NCBI GenBank assembly: GCA_037157565.1 | Contig: JAZHRO010000012.1 | Coordinates: 57,527,501 to 57,591,500 of the forward strand | DNA length: 64,000 nucleotides | Direction: 5' to 3' | From: Thalassia testudinum | Lineage: Eukaryota > Streptophyta > Magnoliopsida > Alismatales > Hydrocharitaceae | Shown: in pieces, positions 23,798 through 36,789 of the stretch | Layout: each line of letters begins with the position of its first letter | Position numbering within the stretch: position 1 is the first letter of the stretch | Program-made: the position numbers and the translations under genes | Notes under the pieces: model-generated | Told to the model about the DNA's origin: nothing | Databases searched by the model: none | The model's input: the letters and a program-made list of their open reading frames with translations, nothing else

Positions 23798-24271
23798 ATG
23801 CCCAAACCCCGTCTTCCCCTCCTCCTCCTCCTCCTCCTCCTCCTCTCCCTTATCCTCACCTTACGCTCCTCCGTGGCGAGCTCCGTGGCGAAGGACGGGA
23901 TCTCCTGCACAATGTGCTCCTCCTGCGACAACCCCTGCCAACCGCTGCCCCCTCCTCCGCCGGTGCCCTCACCGCCCCCTCCCCCGTCCCTCCCCAACTG
24001 CCCCCCTCCCCCTCGCCTTCCCCCCTACACCTACCCCTCCCCACCACCTCCCTCCAACGACGGAGGCGGAGGTGGGAACTTCTACCCGCCGCCGACGGGT
24101 CCCAGCCATGGCCCGCCGCCGCCTCACCCCATCATGCCCTACTTTCCCTACTACTTCTACAGCCCCCCGCCGCCGGGTGTGGCCACGACGACGATTATTG
24201 GCGGATCCGGCCTGGTGGGACCCACCGCCGTTGCCCCCATCTCGTTGCTGCTCCTCTTCCTTCTCTTCTGA
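23798..24271 (+). CDS. Proline-rich extensin-like protein, putative GPI-anchored cell-wall protein
   Basis: A 157-residue, single-exon protein. Residues 1-27 form a signal peptide with ten consecutive leucines encoded by CTC repeats. A cysteine cluster follows (C37, C40, C43, C47, motif CTMCSSCDNPC) with a fifth cysteine at C68. The middle is rich in proline with extensin-like SPPPP motifs near residues 59-63, 81-85 and 122-126, where prolines are normally hydroxylated and glycosylated. The tail (about 142-157, PTAVAPISLLLLFLLF) is hydrophobic after a small-residue stretch, as expected for a GPI-anchor signal. The layout matches a plant hydroxyproline-rich glycoprotein family with the CTMC-CDNPC motif, likely at the cell surface or wall. 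Its exact function is unknown. A TATA box and a polyA signal frame it and there are no breaks. The annotated 'leucine-rich repeat extensin-like' relatives may lack true LRRs, as this one does. Confidence 0.88.
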   Translation: MPKPRLPLLLLLLLLLSLILTLRSSVASSVAKDGISCTMCSSCDNPCQPLPPPPPVPSPPPPPSLPNCPPPPRLPPYTYPSPPPPSNDGGGGGNFYPPPTGPSHGPPPPHPIMPYFPYYFYSPPPPGVATTTIIGGSGLVGPTAVAPISLLLLFLLF

Positions 24272-24368
24272 GGTGCGAAAGGTCGGATCTTGGAGGTGGT
24301 GGTGATGAGATTGGAGGTGGCGGCGATGAGATCCGGCAACAGGTGATGATTGATAGATCATTCGTTCG

Positions 24369-24391
24369 GCTCTCTCTCTCTCTCTCTCTCT
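24369..24391 (+). repeat. (CT)n microsatellite in the 3' UTR
   Basis: An alternating CT run of about 22 bases, about 100 bp after the stop codon of the extensin-like gene. Confidence 0.8.
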
Positions 24392-24482
24392 GTAAATTTT
24401 GGGGGTAATTTGTGCATGATATGATAATAACATGGTGGGGTTAAGAAGTGTGGTGGGGATGTGTTTACTATTTATTGGTGGG

Positions 24483-24488
24483 AATAAA
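24483..24488 (+). terminator. Candidate polyadenylation signal AATAAA
   Basis: AATAAA about 210 bp downstream of the stop at 24271, a plausible 3' end signal for the extensin-like gene. Confidence 0.55.
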
Positions 24489-24499
24489 AGGTGCAAAAG

Positions 24500-27020
24500 A
24501 GATTCGTCGGTGTATTTTTTTTTTTTTTTTACTTTTAGGAGGAAAAACAAGTTGTCTTTATGAACCTTAGTATATGCTGTTGCAAGGGAGATGTTTGCTT
24601 GGTGATAAGGATGTGCGTTAGAGTCGTGGATTGGGATTCGCTTTCCTTTTCTTTGGGTCCCTTTTTGGTTGTTTTTTTCCCTTTTTCCTTCTTATAACTT
24701 GGGGGTTATTTGCTGTAATTGCGTTTTGCAGCTCGAACTTTTAGTGCGTTGCTCAATTAGTCATTCTCGTCGGTGTAAGGAAGGCTTCGTTCTCGTGGAC
24801 GTCTAACACTTTTGCGGAGGAGTATAAAAATGTATTTTATTACATAAAATATAAAGTAGAAGTAGAGAAGTACGTAAGTTTGCGAAATAATTAAATGAAT
24901 AAAAGTTAAGTAAAATAAATGATAGAATAGATAAGTTATCTTATTTGGATATTTTGATGGATGAAATAAATTTATTTTAAGTTAAATTTAATTAACCTAA
25001 TGTAAATAAAAATTAAATTAAATGATTAATTAAATATTTAATTTAATATAAATTCACTTAATCTGTCGACCAAACACTCCTGTATCCTTTTATCTATCTA
25101 AGTAGGAACCATCAATAAAATGCAACTACACATTTAAAATAATTTTAAATAATATTATAAAAAATAATATAAATAATATCACATAATATGATTTATTATT
25201 ATTTAAAAAATTATCACCACTTGTTAATTATTTTTACATCTACGTAAATTTTATTTAAATCATCATTTTAATCAAATTACATTGATGTAACATTAAAAAT
25301 CATGTAATTTTTTTATTTGGTGATGGGTGTTTGAGAATTGATGAATTTCATCACGTGAGAGTAATTATATTATTTTTTATGTATAAAATTTACTTAATAA
25401 ATTTAAGCATTAAATATCAAGGCATATAATGAATATCACAAAAGTTCTACTCGTGCATAGTAAAAGATATCATTTTTGGAGTTTTATATAGCTTTACTTT
25501 TGTAAATACTATGATAATTAACTTAAGTTTAAGTCCTCCAAGTATAGGATCAAAGCAAGAGGAATGACAATTTTTTTGGTAACTTTTGTGTAAGTAAAAT
25601 GATCCCGTTTATTGTTGTGCTGAAATATGTAGTAGATAATTCGAAGAGAGACCATCGAGAGAGGTTGTTAGATTTAATTAGTCAATTCTTAATTAAAGCT
25701 GGAATTATGCTTCGTTTGAAAGAGGAGTAATGGCATCTTAAAATAAAATAAAATGAGAGATAAGTTGTAAAAACCTTTCATTCGAGTGTACGAGATAACT
25801 AATGAGATAAAAATATTTGATATATTGATATAATATTTATAAATAATTTGTTAATATTATAATATGAATATAAGTTGATTAATATTATATAGTAAATGAA
25901 TTTTATAGGTATATTATATTAAAATTGATATATTTTAATATATATTAATATGTATGTGATATAATAAATTAATTTTAAATTAATGTTAATTAATTGAATG
26001 AGATAAACATAAAAATACTAACAAATTTATCTGTTATCTCACGGACAAATATATCTTTTTCTAAATTTATCTTTTATTTTAATCTATATATCTAAGCAAA
26101 TACCTTTTTTTCAACTGAGAGTTTGACATAAACTAACTTAGGGTATTTCCAGGGTTTGATCCCCGTTTTGACCATCAAAGGTAAGAAGAGATCGGGAGGT
26201 AAACTTCCCAGGAGGTGACCACACTCTGGCAAGTGCACCACCTCGTCGGCCTCTCCCTTCTTTGGGGTTGGGGGGTCCCACGCAGATGCCCACCACACCG
26301 TAGCTGGTGAGATCGGAAACAAGTTATCGGTGATCATAAAAAACATAGGGTTCCTTGCGTAAATATCACTTAAAATTCTAACCATTACAAAAAGAAATAT
26401 CACATTATATTTAAATTCATGTCCTTGCAATGTTTCCTTTTGCAACCGTGCCGCTAAATTAACGCGAGATTACTTGTTAGCAATGTTTACGTAGCCAAAA
26501 AGACAGAAAAAGGCCAATTGAGACAACAAACATAGCGAAGGAAATTCTTTGAGGGTTTCAAACTGATTTACCAAGATGTTTGAAGCCCATGATGTTGAGC
26601 TAAAAAGAAGCACAATGAAAGTAAATAGCAGCAAAGTTAAGGAAGTGAATAGCATTTGTTCGGAAGTAATTTATTTTAGTTGAAAATAACGTATCTGAGG
26701 GAGCCTAGATCAAATGGTGGCAGTTGTGCATATTCAGGTTCTTACAGTGTCGTTTACGTAAAATTGCTAAGATTACAATCGGAAAGAGAAGGAGAGCATA
26801 CATGGATCGAATATCCTACAAGTTATCACGTATGTGCACATGGGGTAGATCTGGTTATATTACGTATATACCCACATGCGCAACACCTGTCGTCGCTCAT
26901 GACTTGGCACCGTCGTTTTCCCATGGCCAACCTAATCAGTACCAGTAGATATTTAATTAGTTTTCCTGCACCTACGTTATTTTCCTTTGGAGGACGTGGC
27001 TTCGATCACCGACATGAGTA

Positions 27021-27024
<4 letters not shown>
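24500..27024. other. AT-rich intergenic region, no gene seen
   Basis: Very AT-rich, especially 24830-26090. Short frames on both strands show no recognisable domain. Segments such as 25720-26000 have the low-complexity look of old non-autonomous transposons, but no terminal repeats could be fixed. Confidence 0.5.
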
Positions 27025-27056
<32 letters not shown>

Positions 27057-27960
27057 CTGTTTAAGGTGAATAAGCTTTTATTCCCACGTAACCAAATACA
27101 TGATTGAGAATGGAGGAATCATCTCTAAGTGGCAACCACTTAGCTAAAGAGTGTGCCAAATCCACCTCAGATCTAGGGACGTGTAAGACCTTTGAACGAA
27201 GAAGACTAAATAAGAATGGACGGACTAGAATTTTCAATGTAAAAGGACCTCCATGAAGGTTGTGCATAGATTGATTGATTTGACTAATTAGAGATAAGGC
27301 ATCACTAGGAATGTGTCCCTGAATAAAAGTCACAGACAAGACATATGGAGGGGTTTTGAAGGATTACGAACACTTCTACTTTCTCAAACACAGGACGAGA
27401 AATTCCATCAGCTTGGGTGGCAACAAAGTTTCCATTTCTATCGATCATCACAGCTGCAGCCAAAGAACGACGAATAACAACGGCAGCATCCAACAATTAT
27501 AGAACAATCAACTAACTGATCGGCCTCAACAGCTACCAGCCGATTGTCGAGAACATCTGAGGTTCCCATGAGGTGTGCGTCTGGCATTCGAGCAACATTG
27601 AACAGATGAGAGAATAAATTGACAGAAGCCAGAATGTGGGAGTATAATTCATGAATATTCCGAGCCATCCCACCATGCATGGATCAAGGAGCATCCGTTA
27701 GACCATATGAAATAAGCTGTGGAGAAAGGTATGGAAGAATTAAGTTCAGCCTCTAGCAATATTCCACTGATTTGTTGACAAGCAAATAAACCAGTGGCCA
27801 GCAAATGCGTCGATTGTAAATCCAAATTTGAACCATAAGGCTCTCGTGAAAGGACATGTAATAAATAGGTGTTGCTCATCTTCGGCTTCCTCCTTACAAG
27901 ATACACATGTAGCTTGGAAACCTGGAATTCACATTGCCACCGTCATATGTAGTTACTGCG
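27025..27960 (-). mobile_element. 5'-truncated LINE with oligo-A tail, degenerate
   Basis: 32 T residues at 27025-27056 are the minus-strand polyA tail. Reading the minus strand from about 27910 there is a zf-RVT-like segment (CKEEAEDEQHLFITCPF then TRALWFKFGF). Further on (27496 to 27305) comes an RNase H-like start (AAVVIR, then DRNGNFVATQADGISRP), and then (27339-27061) a stretch ending DLAHSLAKWLPLRD, typical of the RNase H-like C-terminus of plant LINE ORF2. The frame shifts several times, so it is dead. The 5' end near 27960 is approximate and no clear TSD was found. Confidence 0.75.
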
Positions 27961-30900
27961 GTGATATTTGGCATGAGATAACGAGAAGGATAAGAAAGAA
28001 GTGTAATAAGATGTTGAAATTAGTAGATTATTCTATTTAGGAGAATAGTTGGGTTAATTTTTTTTTACAGAAGAGATGAAATAATAAGTTTATCGATGCA
28101 CAAATGGTAGGTAGGTTAAACGTAACTAAACAAAAATTAAGTAAACTTTGCCTTTCTTAACCCGTCTAACAAACAACCCCTGAGCAGCTAATGCAGTAGT
28201 TGTCGTGTGTTCCTACTCGCAATATTCAACATTTTGATCGATTGTGATTGATCAGGATTAGGTTCCAAGTAAAAATGTGTACGAGATGCAAATTTTATAT
28301 GAGGTAAAAGATTGAATAGATATCTGATATGTATTATCGTACTCAAAAACATAGTATTTCGTTTATGCTTTTTTCACCTACGATATTGGGTTCAATCCCA
28401 GTAGATAATTAATGATGGGATTAGGTGTTCAAGCATTGCTTCATGGTGCATGTTTTTGGTAGGGAAGACCTTCATGAGATAAGTTTTACCTCCATGAGTC
28501 TTAGGCATATGTTTTAACTTGGTTTGGCCCACTGGTCGAGGCCGTCAACAAAGGGGATCCAAATTAGGATGCGTAAAATGTCCTCTGCCATAGGACTTTT
28601 CCCTTACTCCTGCCGACGATTAATATGCTGATATAGATGGTTATGTACGGTGGGAGACTACCACTATTACAAGAGCTTCTTGGTGGAGCAAGAGGATCTA
28701 TCCATTCAACCTAACACAAGTATCAAAACAGGATTGCCCACAGGTATGATCCCTCTTCTCGGACAAGAGACTCGAGAGCTAATACTTCTTGCTGATCCTA
28801 GTTAAGCCAACCACATGAAATGTCGAGGTAGCTTAAGAGCTAGGACAACAATGGTCAACTATACTTTAGGAGTTGACCAATTGCTTAACATTCTTTCTTG
28901 GTACTCCCTCTGCATCAAGCCTTGTGGACTTCATTCTAGTACTTATACAGCATTCCCACTAGTTCTCCGTGGCGACACTTTGATCCTTTACTTATAAATG
29001 TTGCTTTAGAAAATGAATTGCTGCCTTAGAATGGCCAACAGTCATGTTACAAAAGCCAGATACGTTATCCTTGTAATGAACGTTATATGATCTACTATTG
29101 TAGATCCGTGACATCGCCAACAAAATTTGTTTGATTTATGGGAATCGCGAGGTGAGATCGGTGGAAGACAAGAATTGGGCATGGAATTCACAAGACTGGA
29201 AAGAAAATAAATGCAGAAATAATTGATTAACCATAAAATTAATTAGTCACATTAGCAATCGTCAATTTGTTGATTAAATGATCCCTTGGAGAAAAGTAGT
29301 TAAATCATGGGTTTCCTTTGGTAGGGGGAATAAAAAAGAATTGAAGCTAGGAAGAAAATGGTACAAAAAGATGCCTTCTTGTGGAGGGACTTAACCACCT
29401 ATTTATAGTCTTTAAGAGGTAGAATTTTAATCATCGTCATTTTGGATCGGGTCACCACTTCAGCTAATGTATTAGTTCAAATGTATCTGGACAAACATCT
29501 ATCTAGGTTCATACTAACTTGGTTAAACTTAGTCTTTACTTTAGGCTTCATTCTGATTTCGCCAACAGAACTCTTTGTCTAGTACTCAAATTGTAATATT
29601 CAGATCAAACTACATACTAATACTAGTAATCAAACTAGAAGTCGAACAACAAGTTAGATTGTAGGTTAAAAGCAAGTCAAACTACAAGCCAACACCAAAT
29701 TGGAATGGAACTCAAACTACCACTCAAGCAGATTAGTTATAAGCTTGTTATTCTAATAACCTACTTCACTTCCAAACTTAAGTTTCTAGAAATGTATCTT
29801 TTAGAAGTTTAGTAATTTTTACCCTCACCATCTTGAGCAAAGGTACAGCGTTCGCCACCTTTATGAAAAGTGCTCTAAATCTTATGTATCCATCCCTTCA
29901 CTTATAACCTATATGTGGAAAGAGGAGAGAATTGTGAAGGTGTGTCATCTATGGGGAAAGATCATGAGAGTAAGAGAGCCTTGTAACCACCTCTTCATTC
30001 TAGATGTATTTGAGATCCCTCTACCCTTAAAGGTAAACCTATTTGATGTGGAACCTACAATTCTTCCCCCACCACCTCCCTCAACCACCGTCTTCCTCCT
30101 CCTCCCTCCACCACCTCTCTCATCCCTCCTCTCTGTCCTTCAATGTCCACCCTCGCCCCCTCCTCTCTCCTCCAACATCACTAGCTAAGATATAATTGGA
30201 ATTGTTATTTTGAACGCAAGTAAGACATCCTTCGAATTCATTTTCTAAGACATTGTTTGTTTTCCTACAATTGACGTCCCTTAATTGTTCCGGAATTAGC
30301 TTACTCTATTTTTTTGGCCCCTCAATTTTAGAATAGAATTAGTTTACGACCGAAAAATACTAAAAATTTTAATTCCTTTTGGTGACATCCGGAAAATCTA
30401 AACAAAGGCCAAAGGCTATAGTTCTTCTCATGATTCCTCCTTTAACTACTTCCTCACATAATTTCACTTTCTTAATTCGTCTTTCCGAATGTTAGGTGAG
30501 AGACGGAAGAATCACACCATCAGAAGTATGCTTTTTCCTTTCCTTTCTTTGTTTCTTTTTTAAAGGTGGGTTATTCCACTTCTTATCTCCAAACGCATGC
30601 CATATACGAAGATGGAGTAATATTTCCCAAGGAAAATAGCCCATGTGATAAAAGGTATATTCTAGAATAGTATCCCACCAACCAAATTAAATTAGAGATA
30701 TATTAAAGGTAGCTATTTCACCAACCAAACTAAATTAGGCCCAAGTGTCTTCACCTCGAGATTAAAAAAAAAAATAGACAGAGCAACTAACGGAGATTGC
30801 TTCACTTGCACAAGGATTGTCAAAGGATTAAGTGGACGATTGTAGGGATGGATCCCCTATCATAGACACGCTAACCAAATTATGACCTTTTCCGTCCCTC

Positions 30901-33900
30901 ATGAAAAAAAGGGCCCCATCTCAATTGGTTGGCGTGTTTAGTGAATATTCGAGGACCCACTTTATTTTCAATTCCATAGATAAAGAAAAGATTACTGGAA
31001 GGGATCGAATAAGGAAGAGTCTTCGGCCTTTAGTGCCACCTTTTCTCGTAGAGTGTCTCTAGCGTTTGGAATTTTTTTTTTTTAACTTTCTGGCTTTTTC
31101 CCATTAGAAGGCTATGGAAAAAACTTGATTTTGCTTGAGAACTGCCGAGCTTTGAGGAATGGCAAAGCTAACTACTGTTATTTGACGGTTGTTCCCCCCA
31201 AATTAACATCTCCATCCACCTGAAGACTTTTTACTAATTTACCAACCCTAACAAGAAATCGTGACATCAATGTTTTTGTTTCATAACACAAAAATCATCT
31301 TCTATCACTATATTCCGTGCAATAAAATAAAGATAATTTTCCCTTATCGTTTTGTGGCATACAAGAAAAAAATTGGCAAACCTTTAATGAAGGTCCGGAC
31401 CAAATTCAGGCTCAGCGGACAAAAATTAACTTGACAACACATTGGTCATAGACTCAGTTGACAGATGGCAATCACTCATGTATTTCGGCTCAAGTTATTA
31501 ATTATTCATTTTTAATTTTTTATATTTTACTACTTAATTTTATAAATTTCTCCTTGACATCTACATTAGAACTACGATATCATTTCTAATGAGTTGGGTC
31601 TAAGCCTTACCCAACTCATTAGATATGAGCCCAATAGCCATGTGACAAAGATACAAGATGATTAAGCTTAAATTGTTAACTAATAATTTTTAATTCTTTA
31701 TATCCCTACGTAATTTTATGAATACTTAATATAGAATGACCCTTGGGTATAAACCTTTTGTACCATAAATCTGAAAATCCAATCAAGGCATAAATGTTGC
31801 GTGTAGTTTCAAGAAAATGTGTACAAACGACAAAAAATGTACGGTAGAATAACTTTTACTTTGCAAATAATTATCATTGTAAATTTGCATGGAGACTAAT
31901 TTCCTGGGCTACGTTTGCTTGAGGGTTAAAGAGACGGGATGGGAGATAGTAAGTAGGGTAAGATAGGAATAATATAGATTTCAACGAGTTTTTTATTCAC
32001 ATATATTTTCTTTTTTTATTACATCAAAAAAATTTTTTTTTTATATATAATTCAAAAAATATCTAATAATTACAATTCCCACATTAAGATCCACTGACCC
32101 TTTCTACTCTCACAAAATCAACATACTAATCATTAATAATCCTATCAATCAAATACATTCTATACTTACTCCACTCACATTCTACCCCAGTATAATACAA
32201 CAACACTCCCAAACATAACCTTAATGTACACGCCATCCAACAAAAACCCTCCGTCATAACCATCTTTTTCACCATTATTGCTACCAGTCAATCGTTCACG
32301 TTTTGGTTTCACATGATCTTTCATCCCTGAAATATCATTTTTCTCGGTGAAATAACATTTCTGGGAAATGAATTTTCACATAAGAGGATAATTTTTTATA
32401 AGTAAAAAATTAATTTTTATTGATTGAAAATGATTGAAAAATAATTTTACATTTATAAAGAAATGAATTTCACATAATAGAATAATTTTTCATTGATAAA
32501 ATAATACTTTCTACCGGATGAATATTATTTTTTATCATATCTCTACCCATGCAATGCAAAGCACATTACTCTACACGTTTATGTATTCGTATCCTTCCGA
32601 ATACATTGGAACATATATGCTATCTTCCTCAAGACTTGTTCTAGTATTTTATTAAATTTGCAGATATCACGCCTTGCTTTCTTTGACTGGCAATTCATCC
32701 GTCGGTAATTGTTGCTCATTGCCTTCATGGTAAAGTAGCCTACATCTTGAAGACATGAAAACATTGAAAAGCATGGTTCACGCTGGTTCGATCCAATCCA
32801 GATTTTTTTTTTTTTGACGACTCGGAACCCAATTGCTAAGTTCCAACAGCTTTCCATGTGATGGACATCTTTCTATTTTCCCTTTTTATAGTATAACCCT
32901 CTAAACTACGATATAATTGAGGTGTCAGTTACGTGAATTTTTTTGCTTATTTTAATAATTTTTAGGCCATTCTGGGACTTCAAGCGAAATACCCAAGATC
33001 ATAGCTGAAAACTTTCATCCCAACACTTCTTTGTTCTTTCCTTGAGTAACGCACACAATTGTATTGCTTAAAGCAAGTGTACAGGCACCATAGTGCCCAA
33101 CCAAAAGTTCCAAATCAGAAAGCGAACATAGAAATCAACCACCCATCATAAACAGCCACCGTATCATATAATTAGACATTACATTTGTTGACATGCACCA
33201 TGCACAGATCTCATCAACAAGGGGTAGTAGTTGTATTTGGCATTTATATGCAATCCAACGTCATGTTACTCTCGCCAATCATGCCACACTAGAGCTGCCA
33301 TCACCGGAGACCTCTGACGACACCTCTTATCTTGTTCTTCCAAAATCCAATATAGGCCCTCATGAAGAGAAGCAAATGTATCAAACCCCCCCCCCCCTTC
33401 ATGACCCCCTTCGTAAAAGGGTACTAGAAGAAGAAAGATGTGCAACCAAGTCCTAATGCCTTCGCAAGAAAAAAGCGGTCCGGAGAGAACATGCATCAAA
33501 TTCTATCCTGAATTCCATTTCTTGAATGGTTTGAATAGAACCGCAACTGAATTCTCTCACGAATTCCAGAACTGAGTTCCTTCACAAATTTCCCTCAATG
33601 AAATGCACCCTTATTTTGATGGTGCATTCCACTTTGGTTGTCCATCATTGCCTATTGCTATAAACCCAAAAGAAACCAATTTCCTAACCTCACATTCAAA
33701 ATCCCCTTCCTGATGGAACAATCCCCCTATTCTTCCAAGATTTTGGAAATCAGGGGACGGTCTACATCTAGATTGGATCCAAGCACTCCACAATGAATTA
33801 ATCATTCCCAGACAACGCTACCAGACAAGGCACAGCCATTGACATCTTACGACCAATACAAGGCAGACTCCCAAATGGTAATGAGAAGGAACTGCATCTT

Positions 33901-34405
33901 CAGCCGTATCCATCATGGTTACTCTGCATTGATTACCTACAGAGAAATAGTTGGTTCTTAGTAGCACCGACTCAACCTGGATATCCTTTAGAAGGCATTG
34001 AGAGTTGCATCAAGTCCCCACGCTGCCCTGATATCTGCCTTCACGAAAAGTAGTGCATCTTCAGCAAAAATCAGATGTGTAAGAAAGCTATTTTTGCAAA
34101 TCCTTGGTAGCAATACATATCACTACTCGCCGAGCCAAAGGCATGGAACCCCTCTACTAGCTCCTAAGCAAACAGGGAAAGATCAGCAATGGTTCACCCT
34201 TTTAACAAATGTCAATTGGCTGTCACTAATCAAACCAATAGAACAGTGTTCAGTGCCTTTGCAAGGACTGATGTTTTTTTCATAAAATTATTACAACGTG
34301 CAACAGACCTAAAATCTACCATATGTCCATCCACCGCCAACTTAGAAGCAAGCGTTAAGGTGTGCTTGAGCCACAATAACCATCCAACATATTCAACCAT
34401 TCCTC
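27961..34405. other. Long intergenic region without a supported gene
   Basis: About 6.4 kb of AT-rich DNA. No frame exceeds about 100 codons and none has a domain I recognise. It contains a perfect 14-bp hairpin (31586-31622) and a weak MITE-like segment at about 31916-32222, with ends GGCTACGTTTG and, inverted, GGTTATGTTTG (9 of 11 match). CT-rich proline-coding sequence at 30060-30180 has no supporting gene structure. A 12-C run is at 33386-33397. Confidence 0.4.
31586..31622. repeat. Perfect 14-bp-arm stem-loop
   Basis: CTAATGAGTTGGGT (31586-31599), a 9-base loop, then ACCCAACTCATTAG (31609-31622). The arms are exact reverse complements. Confidence 0.85.
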
Positions 34406-34411
34406 TTGTAA

Positions 34412-34947
34412 GCAATGTTTTAAAAATCAAGCCGAACCAGCCGGGTCAACCGGAAACCAATGTCTTACCTGTTAGACCTACCAGTTCGGGTGATAAAAGT
34501 CAAATTGGATTGGACCGACCGATTTGGTTAAACCAGTCATCTAGTTTGATCATTTTCTTAAAAGCTAAAAAAATTTAAAAAAAGATGCATGACTTTAGAA
34601 CTTCAAACAAATATACAAAGATCTATGTATTCTTCAAGATTAGGCTCTCAATTTTGATTATACCTTTAATTTTTCTTTAGTATTGATACAAATATGTTAA
34701 TTTTAGTATAATTAAAGTTGTAAAAAAACTTTTCCTACCATATATATTCAATGGTTTTTCATTAAACGACTCAAACAAGTTAGACTTGGTTAAACCAATA
34801 AAAACTAATCTAAAGGTCTTGTGGTTTGATTTTTTCTGATTTTTCCACATGCTCACATACATCATCTCCAGTTCAACCGGTATAAACCACTGGTTGAACT
34901 ACCATCCAGCACCTGACTAGTTCAACAACCGATTTTTAAAACATTGC
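34412..34947. mobile_element. MITE-like non-autonomous DNA transposon with 17-bp TIRs
   Basis: GCAATGTTTTAAAAATC at 34412-34428 is exactly inverted as GATTTTTAAAACATTGC at 34931-34947. TTGTAA directly precedes (34406-34411) and follows (34948-34953), giving a 6-bp putative TSD. The 536-bp body contains many CCGGTT/AACCGG-like words near both ends and no coding frame. This resembles a widespread plant MITE type with 'GTTTTAAAAA...CCGG' ends. The superfamily is not fixed by the sequence, since a 6-bp TSD is not diagnostic. Confidence 0.82.
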
Positions 34948-34953
34948 TTGTAA

Positions 34954-36789
34954 GCACAACATCCAACTTCCCACACTTTCAAATTGACAACTCAAGTCTC
35001 AGTAAATGTGAAAAAAGGAAAAGGATAATTACATAGCTGCAATCAAATCCCCAATACTTCAGGGAATTCCCTGCTCTTCTCACTTATCGATGTGGACTTA
35101 ATGAAGGTTTTGGTTTTTAGCCTTTCACCAAAACCCACTTTGCTTTTATCTAAACTTATCAAGTGCCAAGCTCTGGATGCAATTTCAAAGCAATCTGATC
35201 TAATTCAGAAGGTTTTTCTTTCTGAATACATCAACCAACCTCTCTCCGACCATGTCATCAACCTACCACCTCTCCCTCTAGACAAACTAAAGAGGGTTCC
35301 CATGATGGCACAAAATGGCCTCTGAAGATGACAATATATGCATGTCTTATTCAACTTGCCCCAGCATATCCACTGATATTTACAATTCCATCACATATTC
35401 ATTGTGTTTATCCATATGTGCCCTACACTCTCTAAGACAAACTTAACGTTGCATCTCCAGATGATGCATCCCTGCAAAGTTTCTGCTGTGGGTGAGCAAA
35501 AAGCCCAAACCTTTTTGACCTGACCTGTTTATTGGACCCAACCTATTTGCAAATCCATCAATGTCAAATAGGTTGAGTTCAAGTAACCCATTCTCTTACA
35601 TGAGCGATCCCCAATCCATGCCTACTCTTTAGACCTGTTTATCTCTGGCACACCCCTCAACTCCTCAGCAATTCACATATAAGCCCTCAGCGCTACACTA
35701 AATTCAGCCTCTCAAGACGAACACCCAAATTTAAAATCTCACTTCTCCAAGCATTCATCACCAACTCTACAACAAACACTAATCCTAATCCATAGACATC
35801 TACCAAATCCTCACCATCCAACGTCAAAGGCAACACCTACTAACTCCACCAACTTCTGTCCCTGACCAAACCCTAGAATTCCACATCAAATTGACAAATC
35901 CTAATCCATGCCTCAAAATGATGAATCCTTGCAATCATCCAAAATCCTCTACTACACTTATCCAACAGAAAGTGGGTGAAAGATGGGCAAGAGAAAATGA
36001 ATAGCAGCAATGCATTCAGGGATATTAACATGAGTTAAAATGAGGCGGCTAAGGTATGTTAACAGGAGAGAAGGCATACAAGCTGGGGAGGAATAACAAT
36101 GATATAGAGATGAAAATAGGCAAAGAGATTAAGGGAACTAATAAATGGGTCAGGTTTAACTACTTGCATATATAAAAGGTTGTTCTTTCTGTAAGGGCTT
36201 TAATCCATTTATTCACAGGTTATGATTGAATGAGTTGGAAACTTGGGATGGACCTGAACTAACCAGCACAGCAGTTCGACAATCCAAACTAGGAACTACA
36301 TGCAAGATTTGTAAGATTTGTTTGGCTTCCATTTGCAAGATTTGTTTCCCTTCCCAGCATCATGTTTAATAAATTGCACGGTGTACTACATGTAAGATTT
36401 GTTTGACTTCCATTTGCAAGATTTGTTTCCCTTCCCAGCATCATGTTTAATAAATTGCGCGATGTAATCTTTTTTTTATTTTGAGGGTCTAAAAAATCAA
36501 TTATAGATACAAAGCATATATAGTAATTTCTCAATGAAGAGAATAATGTTGTAAGCCCAACAAACATCACAAAGACCCGAAGGAACAAGCCAGTAGCCAG
36601 TTCCCACTATCCTGGACCAAAAAGAGCAGATATTCCCAGTCCAATCTTTTCTAATTATTAGAAGCACAAGGCTACACGTCTATGACTACAATTTGGGAAA
36701 ATGATGAAAGGCCCCACTGTATAATATGGAATGTGCACAATCTTTTTGTAAACCTCACTTTTGATGGTACCTTTACACTTCAATTCGTC
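34954..36789. other. Intergenic sequence, no gene seen
   Basis: AT-rich, with short unsupported frames only. A tandem duplication at 36296-36466 is listed separately. Confidence 0.5.
36296..36466. repeat. Tandem duplication, 90-bp and 81-bp units
   Basis: 36296-36385 and 36386-36466 share CTACATG, GCTTCC/ACTTCC-ATTTGCAAGATTTG, CCCTTCCCAGCATCATG and TTTAATAAATTGC. The second unit lacks one 9-bp AAGATTTGT-type sub-repeat. Confidence 0.85.

Noticed and set aside
23969..24550. 193-codon minus-strand frame
   Set aside because: It is antisense to the extensin-like gene and an artefact of its low-complexity GC-rich codons.
30060..30180. Proline-rich frame (CCTCCTCC repeats)
   Set aside because: It lacks a signal peptide, cysteine motif or promoter comparable to the gene at 23798; probably simple sequence.
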